A DNA stretch of 64,000 nt. Origin: Gorsachius magnificus. Taxonomy: Eukaryota; Chordata; Aves; Pelecaniformes; Ardeidae. The stretch is taken from assembly GCA_034008185.1 (NCBI GenBank), contig CM067081.1:184657510-184721509 (forward strand). The letters are read 5' to 3'. Numbering within the stretch: position 1 is the first letter of the stretch; each line of letters starts with the position of its first letter. Of this stretch, positions 1-12,300 are shown one piece after another. The notes below the pieces were generated by a model, which was not told the DNA's origin, ran no database searches, and saw only the letters and a program-made list of their open reading frames with translations. The position numbers and the translations under genes were made by a program.

Positions 1-22
1 AAATGTTGGGTTTTTTTCCCAG

Positions 23-193
23 ATCGAAATAGATAATGGTGATGAGCTAACTGCTGACTTTCTCTATGAAGAGGTTCATCCAAAACAACATGCTCACAAA
101 CAAAGTTTTGCTAAACCAAGAGGTCCTGCAGGGAAGAGGGGAATACGAAGACTGATTAGAGGTCCAGCAGAGACTGAAACGCCCAGTGATTAG
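23..193 (+). CDS. TWF1: Twinfilin-1, last coding exon (partial gene)
   Basis: Final coding exon of twinfilin-1, an actin-monomer and capping-protein binding member of the ADF-homology family that acts in the cytoplasm on filament barbed ends. A pyrimidine-rich tract and AG at 21-22 precede an open phase-0 frame of 56 codons ending in TAG (191-193). The peptide begins [20 protein letters not shown], nearly identical to the end of vertebrate TWF1. It covers the end of the second ADF-H domain and the basic C-terminal tail ([17 protein letters not shown]), which in this family binds capping protein and phosphoinositides. Upstream exons lie outside the window. The paralogue TWF2 has a different tail, and neighbouring IRAK4 and PUS7L also support TWF1. 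Confidence 0.96.
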   Translation: MEIDNGDELTADFLYEEVHPKQHAHKQSFAKPRGPAGKRGIRRLIRGPAETETPSD

Positions 194-3100
194 AAACTGT
201 TATTTGTGTTTGTTATAAAATACTACAGTAAGAAATGAAATGCTGGCTTTTGGTAATGAACTGAAATCATTCCATTTGTAGTTGCTAGGGAAAAAAAAAA
301 GCTCTTTTTACTCTTCTGACCTCAACACTTTTTTATATTGTTACATGATTATATTTCTGTTCACCATGTTTTATGACATGTGGAAGAGCTAATTATTTTA
401 AAGCTAGAAGAGGAAAACTAAGGTAGTAGCCCTTTATTTTAAACTAGAATCCATTATTTAATAGCTGTACATGCAATCATAAACTTTGCAGACGTAAGAC
501 TATTAAGGCCACGTATTCTGTGGGTAAGCTGCAGCTGTATGCCTAGAGAACAAACCTGTATTCCCACGAAGTAGCCTCTTGAAACCCCTACTACTTACCC
601 CGTGAGGAGAACTGAAGGACTATATAGCATCGGCCCAGATAAATATTTTTGCTTGTAGCTCTTATGGACAGTAGTACAACAGGAGGTTTTTTTCTGGTTT
701 TGACATGATACATTGTTGGGTTTTGTTGTTGTTTTGTTTTGTTTAATAGAAAAGGTAAACTAAAACCAGTTACCCATCAATTACCATAAGTGTTCAGGAA
801 TAGCTGGATATTTTCCTATGCAAAAGCACAGTGGTCATTTCAAATTTATAACTAATTTTGTGGAATTGTCTGTTAAAGGAATCTGACATAAAACCACTAT
901 AGCTTGTCCAGACTTCTATACCACTCGTAAGCCCTACATATTAAGTACTGAATGACCAAGTAAAAGGTGATTAAAAGTGCATGAGTTAGGATACTCAGTA
1001 GATTATGGAGCTGCTTTCAAAGCAATATGCTTAAAGTTACTAATAAATAATGGATTATCTGTGCACTTGGATCTAAAACTGTGTAAATTCAGTAAAAATT
1101 GAAATGGACTTGCTTCATAATGGTGAGTTACTCTCGAGATCCTAGTGTGTTTGCAGTATCAGCTGCGACTTTAACTTTCAAGGTATTCTGAAAATGACTT
1201 TTCCTAAATGTTTGAACTTTAATAGTAACTTAAATCTGTAACAAAATCCAGCTAGGTCTTCAACAACTGCAGCCAGCACCCAGTTAGGATTTTGACTTTT
1301 TTTTTTTTTCCCCCCTCCCCTTCTCCAAAATCCTAAAATCAGACGGACTACTCTAAACTTGATTGAACCATGAGTAGTGTGTTTAATAGGAAGAGGAAAA
1401 ATAGATTAGTAAGTGGATTTAAGAAGAATTAGATGTGGAAATCAAGTATTGAATGACCTTAAATATTGAAAATTGTGCAATGAGGCAAATGCTAGTGGAT
1501 AGATTGTATTCCCCAGTGGGGACTTGCTTTTTATTGTCTTCCATGTAAGCTTTGTGTTTTTTTCAATTATTTTTTTTTTTAAAGCTACATGGGAGTTGCA
1601 AGTCTCACTTCACTGCATATTATCATAGGCGCTGGGTGTACACGTTACGTAGCTGAACCACGTGTTTACCTGGTGGAAGATAAGATTTTAACCTGCTTTG
1701 ACACTAGTAGTTCCTGATAAAATTTGTTTGATCTTCTATATTATTTTGTTTGGAGACACTAGCTTGTCATTGACGTCTGAGATTGCACTATATAATGTGA
1801 AGATTGCAATAGTTGTTGGTTTTACTGTGGGCTTTTTTTTTTATACACAGTAGAAATTTGAGACCTCTGCTTTTTTCATTTAATCTCATACACTACATTG
1901 ATGCAATTCGACAGCTCTTGATCCCCAGCTAACCTGCTGCTTGCCCTTCACTACCATGTTCTTCCACTGCCTCTTGCCTTTTCCCTTTAGGGCAAGGAGC
2001 TGATCTTTGGGGTGTTTGTTCTATGGTACTACCTGTCAGGCAAGCGTCATCATTTTTTAAACGTGGCTAATGTGTATGCAGCTCATTGTGCACTGTAATC
2101 AAGTGTATTTTTAGTTGAACTCTGAATCTTTTCAGCACATGTAATTCACTTTGGTGTTTGGTTTGGGGTGGTTTTTTTCTAAGGAAAACCTCTGAGTGTA
2201 GCAGTTAAAAATTACCACTAGAGGGTTTTGTGTTTGAATTTAGTATTCCTGCCCATCTGTCAGCCATGCTGAGAGCGCACGCACATTTCTACGCTTATCA
2301 GAGCCAGTAAAGAAGTTCAGCTTTTTAATACCAAATGTTTTAAATAATGAACAGTTTGACTTGATACAATTATGTGCATGCTATGTTTTGGGGTTTTTTT
2401 TTGTCCTAGCTGCCCCAGGTAGATGAGGGTAGGAGGTAGAAAGCTTAATCTTGGAGGATGGCGAGAGCTGGTTAAGTGATTATGTGAGAGAGTTTAGAAC
2501 GAGCTGCTTCGGAGTTCAGCCCAAACCAGACACTGTACGTTATCTTACTTGAAAATATTCAATGGGGGTGTACAACCCTCCGACCAGCCAGCAGAGAGCC
2601 ACGGCCTGAGCGGGTTTCCCCCTCACCTTGCCCCTAAGAGAGAACTGTCCGAAGGCTGGCGCTGCTGACTGCTTCTCCGGGCCTCTTGTAGCTCTTCTCC
2701 TGATGAAGCAGTAAGCACCACCTGACCTTTTTGTGAGATCTGTCACGTTTACATCGGCATAGTTGCCTCACGTAACCCAACTGCTGCTAATGAATGTTCA
2801 GAGCCAGCACAAAATGAGGGCATTAACAGACGTTACTCCTTTACTGCCTCTGATCATTTAATAATTGAAAGTGTCCACTCAAAATTGTTGAAAAAGCTTC
2901 ATAAAGCCTAGAAGCAATGCAGCCGCTTGCAGTTAACTCACAAGCTATTTAATAGTCATAAATTAACATGATGGGGAATTATTTTTGAAATGTTTATGTT
3001 GCAAGGTAGGGAGAATTTGATGTTTTAAAACACTCCTATCAGAGGGTTGTAAAACTAATCAAGGTAATAATTGCTCTAATAGGATAAACACATTGATAAA

Positions 3101-3220
3101 GGAAACTTTTAATTTACGCTATGTATTCAATGAAAACCACCTTCAGATGCTAAAATTAACTAAATTTACCTTATCTATTTTGTAATTTACTTTATAAATA
3201 AAGATTGATGCTTTAGTTTG
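194..3220 (+). other. TWF1: TWF1 3'UTR (inferred extent)
   Basis: About 3.0 kb of AT-rich sequence after the TWF1 stop with no supported coding frame. The proposed end rests on a canonical AATAAA at 3197-3202 followed by a GT-rich stretch (TTTGGTGTTGTCTG, ~3218-3231), the usual arrangement of a poly(A) site. Several T-rich runs occur (1299-1310, 1568-1580, 1831-1842). Two miR-30 seed matches lie at 1663-1669 and 2747-2753. The extent is inferred without transcript data, and shorter forms are possible. Confidence 0.6.
3197..3202 (+). terminator. TWF1: Poly(A) signal, probable TWF1 3' end
   Basis: AATAAA with a GT-rich downstream element 15-30 nt later. This is the best-formed poly(A) signal on the + strand between the TWF1 stop and the convergent IRAK4 gene. 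Other AATAAA copies at about 3979, 4195 and 4883 have poorer downstream context. Confidence 0.55.
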
Positions 3221-5340
3221 GTGTTGTCTGAATAATTTCATAATCCCTTTTTAAGAAGATCTGTATTCTAACATCATGATGTGTAAGTTAACAGGACTAG
3301 AAGGGAGTATAGAAAAAGTGGTTGCAGGGTAAAAAGGGAGGTGGGCAGGAACGGATATTCCTGGCTTTTGCCATCGGAGAAAAAAACCGGTACGTTAGAA
3401 ACGGCTCCTTTCCTGTTGCCTCATGGCAGCAGCACAGAGGGCCCCGTAGCAGGATCCAAGTGCGTTCATCTCTTGAGGTTTTCATGCTTTCAATAATAAG
3501 CCCCTTCAAAAAGTTCTTCTGTGCATTTGAAGTGCTGAAGTAGTTGATTAGTAACTTAACAGTTCTATTGCTTGTTACTTGCTCAGCATGAGGTAGCTAA
3601 TTAAACTAATCAAATGATGTTGTTCCATTTACTGGTTTTTTTTGTCTAAACTGGAAGTGCTTTGCTTGAAGTCTTCCCAATGCCCTCAAAATTCAAGCTG
3701 AAAAGAACATTTAGCAGTTTGGCTTTTCTTTTAACTGTCCTGCCAACACATCCCCATGGGGAAATCGGTGATACGGCAATTTTGCAGATGAAAGAAGGAA
3801 ATGTGAAGATTTGTTGAACTAGGATTTAAGAGAATAATTTTAATGCAAAATGCTGTATGGGAAGAAATCTGTCCCTCCAAGAGGCGCAGGTAGAAGATAA
3901 GAGGAGGGGAGGGGCTAGGCCTCTATGTGACTGTGAACAGTGGAAGCAGCTGTATTTGCCTTTTGGTCAGGGGGTGTTAAATAAAACACCCAGCCAGCCA
4001 GCCCAAACACAAAGCTGAGGCAACGCTTCCTGCTTCAATAACGTGAAGTACTATGACTGGTAAAAGGTGTGTTGGCTCAAAAGGCAACTGGACAAATTGA
4101 TCAAAGAAAATTTGATAGAGGCATAGCAGCTAATAAGGACCTCACATCCTTTTCCAAGCTCCTTCTCCTTACACCCTGTATATTTAAAAAAAAAAATAAA
4201 GTTCCCCCGTAAGTGAGCTAGCTTTACCTAATTACAAATCACCTCACATTTTCATTCCTCACTAGAATACTACTAAATGAATCCAAAACTTTTTTTTTTT
4301 CTTTTATGAAATGGTAGCTAACAAGCCTCATTTTCAGTGGGTGAGGGGAAACTACTGCCAAAATGTAGGTGCCGGCAGCAGCACCACAAGCAGTCATGGC
4401 TTACTACGATGGAAGAACAGGAATGCAGAAGCTTGTAGTGAGGATCCTCCTCATATTTCAACCATTATGGCTGCTGCATAAACAAAATTGCTCTGCCACA
4501 GGAGAGGCAAACAGCGCTGACTGGGGCGTTACTACAGCAAACGCGCGTCAGGACAACACCGTGGGTGCGCTCTGGCTCCAGGGAACAGTAAAAAGCAGGC
4601 TTGAATAAGAAACCTTCAAGTAACAGCTGGAGGAGATGTTTAAAACTGAAGAAGGGCTTAAGCAGATTTTATTCTGATTTAGCTTTGTAGCAGCTTTTTT
4701 TTCCCCCACCAGCCCAGGCTCAGAGCTATACAGGTTCATCCCACGCAGGGAGGTTAGCAGAACCTTATTATCGGCAATGCAAGCAACAAAAAATGCATAT
4801 TGTTTCCAAGGCTCCAAGCTTTACCAGCAGAAGCAACCTTAATGCAGAGTTTTTATGTTAACAGCTTTTCACAATTTATGCTCAATAAAACTAGAAGCTG
4901 TTTAGGTGGATGCTTTTCTTCTGAATTAAACTATGTTTTAAAAGGCAATACAGAATAAGTTATTAGCCAGAGATCTAATGATAAAAATTATCAGTTAGAC
5001 GATAGAACATTGTTAGATGTGTTAGAAAGTGCATGCGTTCTACAAAGATACGTGTATCTGCGAATGCAGTCAGATCGTTTCTCAAGGTTTCTTTTTTCTT
5101 TGATAATCGTGGAACTTCAAATTTAGCTGTAAGCCAGACTATTTTCCTACCCCTAAACTGTCAGGGAAATATTTGTGAGGTGCCAAAAAACATTTATATG
5201 AAAATAACCTCTCTCATTGATAATGGTAGTATTTCCATATCTACTTAGTCCAAAATATCTGGAATCTTACTAGTCACTGTCATTCCATTTTTAGTCAGCT
5301 TTGATCTGTAAATGTCTCTATTTTAGAAGACTTTCAATGT
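3221..5340. other. Intergenic spacer between convergent TWF1 and IRAK4
   Basis: About 2.1 kb of AT-rich unique sequence with no recognisable gene. Open frames here are short and unconserved in character. Extra AATAAA motifs at about 3979, 4195 and 4883 (+ strand) could serve longer TWF1 transcripts, so part of this spacer may be transcribed. Confidence 0.6.
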
Positions 5341-6306
5341 TGCATTTTTAAAAGTTTATTTTAATATTTATTTATTAATACACATACATTTACAAAAAGC
5401 TTCATTATTTGACTAAGGAAAATGCAGAATTGGTCTTAGAATTATTTTTCTGGCCCCTTTAGGAAAATATACCATCTGTATTTATAATCCATATGGAATC
5501 TTCTCCTAAAATGTAAAATATTCAAAGTAGGTATGAGTCTTCCTACAAACAAAAATTAAACCGTTTGTCATCATACAGCACTCACTGGAAGAAAACCGTA
5601 TGTATTTTTGCATTTGCACTGCAAGATAATTATTTTGCTTGTGAATCCTTGAAACTGAAAAACAACTTAGAGTATGTCTTGCAGCATTTATTTGACTAAA
5701 ACTAATCCCGAGAAGACTTTCTGAAAAAGTCATATTCACAAGCACTACCAGTCCATTCACATGAATATGAACTCTCAAGTTAAAAAGAGAAAAAAAGTTT
5801 GTTTTAAATGGGTACTACTATTGTCTTTTCCCCAAAAGACAACATAAATGCCATTTGTATCTATTTAATGTTGTCTTCAATAGAAAAATGTCTGGTATAC
5901 CTCATCAGGAAAACAATTTGCAGGAAAAAAACTCATTCCAGTCTGTTACTGTCACGTGCCTGTGCAGCAGACATACTTGATACTTGGAAATCAAAAGAAT
6001 CAAATGGATTCCAATACAGAAATGCATTTAAAAAGCTGCGGAGAAGATGCACCAGCACTGCAATTTCTTAATACAAAAAAAAAGTTCTCTCCTGTTGAGA
6101 GCCCAGTGGCTAAGAATATGTGAAAAGGCTGCTCAGTTAACAAAAATAGCACAGTGGTGACAGGCCACCAGCACACCTTAGATGCAGACCAGAAATTTCT
6201 GGGAAGCAGAAAAGCTGATAATGTCACACTAAATACTAATATTCAAGTATTTGCTAGTGGTGTCTACTCCATTTCAAAAACATTGGTCTACCAGAAGAAA
6301 CACGTA
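5341..6306 (-). other. IRAK4: IRAK4 3'UTR (inferred extent)
   Basis: Sequence downstream (in - orientation) of the IRAK4 stop codon. Clustered AATAAA motifs on the - strand at 5371-5376, 5367-5372 and 5355-5360 mark the likely end, giving a UTR of roughly 0.95 kb. A long open frame at 5506-5778 (-) has no recognisable similarity and is treated as chance. Confidence 0.5.
5355..5376 (-). terminator. IRAK4: Overlapping poly(A) signals, probable IRAK4 3' end
   Basis: Three AATAAA hexamers on the - strand (TTTATT on the + strand at 5355, 5367 and 5371), two of them overlapping. They are the first good cluster of such signals after the IRAK4 stop. Confidence 0.5.
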
Positions 6307-6339
6307 TCAAGTTTTTATCTCTTGTAGATGCTGTTGGAC
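6307..6339 (-). CDS. IRAK4: IRAK4 coding exon 11 (C-terminus)
   Basis: Encodes the last ten residues [10 protein letters not shown] and stop TGA, aligning with human VQQLLQEMTAS. The acceptor TCTTGCAG precedes it. The exon continues into the 3'UTR. Confidence 0.93.
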   Translation of the reverse strand, partial: VQQHLQEIKT

Positions 6340-9300
6340 CTGCAAGAGAACAGACAAATATAAATAACTGATACTGTAGCCACACACACACACACTCCTC
6401 TTGTCTGAAAGGCTACATACCATCTTAATGTCTGGCCTTCTGTTCTTTTTCTCATTCAGACACTGACCAGCAACTGAATACATTTTATGAACTGAAGGTG
6501 CATCCCAGTCATTCATCTTTTCATCAACGTAATCCTCAATAGTTGCTTCCTCATCCTCAATTTCATCTTTGATACTTAACTGCAAGAGTTTAACCAATGA
6601 GTAGGTAACATTGTTAGGATCTGAACACTACGTATGCCACACTAACACTAAACACACTAAAACTTGCTTTTGAGCGTTCGTTTCCTTTCTCAACCACTTT
6701 CTAGACAAAAAATTACGACAATGGTTCAGCAGCATAATTATCCACCACCACCTGCAGAAACAGCCCATGAGACTATAATGTTATACATTTTTATTATAAA
6801 TTATTTCTAATTGAGTTAACACAAGATTGTAAAGCAATTTTCTTTAAGCTACATCATACAGCTTTAACTCTTCTCCCAGTTCAAGGCTCAGTTTCTTAGT
6901 ATTGTCTCTGTTTCGAGAGGCACGATCAACATAAAGTATTTATGTTTACTTAAGAACCCACAAATATGCAAGCTTAAGTGGGAATAATTTCTCTTTCTGT
7001 CAACTTTATAAAGCCTCCTTCTGTCAACTAATGCCTTCTGCCACTAGTCTCAGCGGCTGCTACATCTATTCCAAAGGAAACCTCTAGTTTGAAATAAATT
7101 TTTAAATCTGACTGATTGAGTCCAAAGCTCTCCTGCTCCAACACACTTGAAACACATTACCTGTAACCGCGAATACTGTCCGAGGAATACCTCAGGCAAG
7201 TCAGCATGGCCAATGAAGTAAGAAATAAAAAGTCAGTGAGTAGAGGCAGGTCTTCTGCCTTCCTTGGTGGGTCAGTCTGAAATTGCTGACTGACATTCAA
7301 CTACCCCAAAATTTTCAAAGCTAAGGATGCCGCATTTTCTTGCGCTCACCATTCTCTTTATGCTCCCAAAAGTACATTACAAAGAGAAACTGTACCAGTC
7401 AAATCATGCTTTATATTCCTTTTTAGATCCTGTCTCTGAAAAAACCTGCTTCAAAAAAATGCCAAAGCCTCAAGATTCAATTTGACAGGGACTGAGTTCT
7501 GCAAGGTCTTTGCAGAGCTCACTAGCATAAGTATTACTCCAGAAGACACAGCTTAGAGGAAAAAAAAATGCTATTAGTAGTACACAGGTATTCCTAAAGC
7601 TGTGAAGAGTGATCTGCTATCAAACAGTATGGAACAAAACCCACCCAAACGCCAATGCTGTTTCATACTTAGTAAGTAAGTCTTTGTGTAAAACATATTC
7701 TAGGAAAACCTTGCACTAAGTAATTCAGAATTTAATGTTAAGCTAAATGAAAGGCTAAATTAAGAACAGCCTTGTAAGATTTTTAAGTCAAGACAGTGAA
7801 CTCCTAGACATTAGTTTCCTAATTAGTAGACTGAATTACTCATTGAATAGTAAAAAAGAAAATAAAATTCAACCCACCCCTCATGCTTAAAAAAACCCTT
7901 AATTCAAATTCCCAAGGTTAAAAAATTAAAGGAAGGTAAAAATAAAAACCAAAAAAACAACTGAGATAAACGTTTAAAATGTTCTGGTGAACGAGGAACT
8001 ACCAGGGAATCTGGGTATAACAGGAGTATGCTCATAAAGCATAAGTATTACAATAAGAAGCAGTACCAAAACAAAGAGAATTATACTATCAGATCGGAAG
8101 GAGATGACCTTGGGGACTGAACAATCTTTTACCAGCCAAGAGAGAAAAGTTTCAGCCTCACCTCTAAGACAAACATTGACCCAAGAGCTGTTTTCACAAT
8201 CACGTACTTTGATGACTAATTTGATTGTCTTGGAACCTGTTAACTGACTATGACTTTACATAAAGTGATCCTGGAGCAGGTGGAGGGAAGGAGAAAGCAA
8301 AAGGAACATACCAGTAACTGTGGCTCCCGGTTTTCATCTACTGGAGGAAGACCTGTTATTATTTCTAGTAAGACCTAGGAGAAAAAAAAATATCAGAAGA
8401 GAAAAATGAAGCCTAGAATAATCCTTAGCATATATACCACTTGCAAAAAGGAGCATGACCCCCAGTCTTTCAAACAAATGCTCACAGGATCTGTACTTGT
8501 TCAAAGATAGCTCTCTGTACAACTGACTGTTGTTCCTACCTTTATTTTCATTAGCTGTTATTCGCAGTGTGGTTTATGAATTTCAACACAAGTTTTTCAC
8601 ACCCTACATTGTGTTGCTTCAAAGCAAGACTGAAGGATCTCCAAAGTATTAACAGTATCTGGCCCATCTCCCCATGAAACCAAATGCCACGACGGAAGTG
8701 GTCAATAGCAATGAGGGTCTTGGATCTATTCAGAATGGATTCATTATTCTCCCAAATATTAAGTTCATGTCTTTTTTGTACTCCGCTTTAAGGCACATCC
8801 CATAAGCACAGCACACTTTCGGTGCTTAAAAACAGTAAACCACACTTTATTTTGGAACACTTTCTTTAAAAAAATATTTTTTTTTCCAGCCTGAGTTACA
8901 TTTTTGTGCAATACTATGCAAGAAGAAACAATATTCCACATTACTCAAACTACATTTAGCTCGCACTTGGAATGTTCTTTACTCCGGTCTTTCACATGCA
9001 AATTTACATTTAAACATAATTATCATAATCATCAGCAAATTCAATGTTTTAATCAACTTATTCAAATTATTTTAAACCAATCAAAGTTTAGAAACACTAT
9101 CTTAGGAGCACATCTATTACGAAAAGGAGAAAAGATAGATCAGAGTGGACTATTTAATTTCATATATTCTTGATTTTGTATGCTTTTATCATTTACAAAA
9201 AAAAGTCATATACTGCTTACCACTCCAAAACTGAAGATATCAGATTTAGGTGTTATCTCTCCCCGCAGAGCTTCAGGTGCCATATAGGCTGCTGTTCCAA

Positions 9301-12300
9301 CAATTCTTTCAGTCATGATTGTCTGTGTGAATGTTACAGATGCTCTTGCAAGTCCAAAGTCAGAAATTTTGGGCATATATGTATCAGTTAATAAGATATT
9401 TGCACTGGGGGAGAGGGGAGGAAAAAAAAAAGAAAGAGAAGAAAATTTTCCAAACCAGTACAGTAATTAGGTTTTATAACAGACCAGTAACTCTTTAATA
9501 ACCAAATGCAAACTATTTTGACTGTTTCTTGAAATCTAAGATATTTATTCATTATTCATATAACAAAAAATGCAAGAGTTAATTTTGTTGGAAATTGCTC
9601 AATTTCAAAATGAATTGCTCTAAATAAATCAAGAACTGGCTGCCAGGATCCACCAGTGTTTTCTCTTGTGCATGCATGCATTAAAACCAAAACAAAACAA
9701 AAATCCAAACAAGGAAAAAACCAAACACCGCCCCCCACCCCCAAATCCTACAAATAGAAAAAATTCTTCTAAGAGGCCAGTCATGTTACACCCATGTTTT
9801 GGATGTGAATACCTTTTCTTTAAGAAGGATTATAGAAAATACTTAGCTCTGAACAGCTGGTACTAGATCACCACGCAATTCTTAACTGTCTAATTCTCTA
9901 TACTCAGAACTAACAAAAGCAGGTTTTTATACCTATTATCTAATAGGTCAACCATTACAAAGTCGCATGCCAAATGAATACTAATACTCTTATTCTTCTC
10001 CTGGAGGAGAAACAGAAAACTTACTAATGCCAGAATAATGAATGTGCTGTGTTTCCACTTGATCTCCAGCTTTTACTTCCCTTAAAAAGCCCTGAAGAAT
10101 GAAGCTGATCTAAAAGACGTTAACATTTTCATAAACTACTCAGCGGGATGAATTACAGCATAAATCTTCTACTGTTTTTTAAACTTGTAGCACTCGGAGC
10201 CATTTTAAAATGCTTGATTTAACATTTCTGTAATCCTCCCCATTTTCCGACCCCCTTAATAGCACCATAGGAAAACCACATAGCCAGCTATAACATGTAA
10301 CACTTACTAGAAACTTTTATTTCTAACTTCCCCTTCTTGTTCACCAAAGCTTCTCAACAAAATTAACAAAGCTGTAAGTTACAACAGACCACTTGGTATT
10401 GGAACTGCTGTAAATAGTGTTAAACGTAAGACCACTGCAAAAGGCCAAACACTAGTCAAGGCGCCATCCACCAACTGGTGTCATATTTAAAGCTCAACTT
10501 CTAGAAGAAGGAAGAGCAGGATCACAACTTCATAAATCTGAGTTTCTTATCAACTTAAGTCCAAAGAGTGGTCACTCTTTTGATACACCACAAAGGGCAC
10601 AAGAGAAGCAAGTTTTACTGCAACTGTTAAGCTTCAAGAGATAAATTAATTATTTCCTGGGCATAACCAAGCCAAAAACCTATAGATAGCTCTGAGAACG
10701 CCCATTCAATCATGTCCCCTCTAGAGCCTACAGAGAAGCTGTTCTAGTGCATGTGTGGTTACGAATTGTCTCCACATGTCACAGCATAATGACGAGCAAA
10801 GCAAACCTCAGAGGCCCCTTCAACTAAGTTTTACTTGGGAGTGGCAGCACCATTAATACCACCAACCAAACTTACAAAACTATTCACACTGCAACTGCAA
10901 GAGGTTGCAAAATGGAATCCAAACAAAAGAAAAAACAAACCAAAACCCAATCCTGGAATAAGATCAACTCACAGCAGTTAGAAGGGTAGTGTAGCATAAG
11001 GTAAAAAACGTGTCCCTTCCAGGCATTACACTTGTCCAGAGGCTTAAGCAGGGAAGAAAGAAGAAACACAAGTTGTCAAAGCAGCAAGCACATTTTATGC
11101 GGCAGCTGAAGCAAAAACTTTTTCCTTACAAGCTGGAAGGTCACAAAACCAAAATGGCCTACATTTAGCAGAGTTGCCAGAAGCCAAAAAGCTATTGAAG
11201 CATTCATCCATGACACCCAGCAGTCAGTTGCTCCTTCTTAACCCACAGGAGGATTAAGGCATCTGAGGCTTTTCTTCAAAGATTTAGACTGTGTTGGTAT
11301 TTAAAAAAAAACAACACAACAAACTGAGGTGAGTCCTTATCACTCTCTACAACTCCCTGAAAGGAGGTTGTAGTGAGGTGGGTATTGGTCTCTTCTCCAA
11401 ATAACAAGCGATAGGATGAGAAGAAATGGCCTCAAGTTGCACCAGGAGAGGTTTAGCTTGGAGATTAGGAAAAAATTCTTCACTGGAAGGGTTGTCAAGC
11501 ATTGGAACAGGCTGCCCAGTGAAGTGGTCAAGTCCCCATCCCTTGAGGTATTTAAAAGACGGGTAGACAAGGAGCTTATAGACATGGTTTAGTAGTAGAC
11601 AGGTACAGTTGGGCTCAATGATCTTAAAGGTCTTTTCCAACCAAATGATTCTATGATAAACTGTAGCAAGGGGGGGGGGGAAACCAAAAAAAAACACCCC
11701 ACCAACCACCAAACAGAAAAAAACCCGAAAAAAACCCCAAACCCTACAATAAAACCCCCACCTTTTCTGAGCTCTGATATCCCTGGAAAAATTTCTGGTA
11801 TAATAAACAAATGAACATACATTATCCTTGAAGAACCCTGAACTTCATAAACCTGACTGAAGTAATTTTACTGTCTTCATAATAAAGAGCAGTAAATCAA
11901 AGGAGACACTCTGAAGAAATGTTCTAGCAAAAAGAAAAAAAAAAAAAAAAAAGGTGGGTCTTCATCTGAAAAATTCCCCATTTAAGAGTCATTATGTTCT
12001 TTCACAGCAACTTTTTCATTACCAGCAACTGTGAAAGAACAGAACTTCTGGGTGTCCTCGCAGCACTCAAATAACTATTTGATAGTAACAGATTACAATA
12101 GCCTCATAATTATCTTTAGAAGTCTGTACTGGTCATGTCCTTGTGGCACAGACAAGATTATGGTGATGGATGTCACTTGCAGAAAAGATTGTGCCCTTGA
12201 CCGAAGCAATGCTTCTTGCAGTTTATTCTCTCTAAAATGACTTTAGCAGGGGGAAAAAGAAAAAGAAAAGAGATGGGGGAAAAAAATAGTGGAAAAAGGG

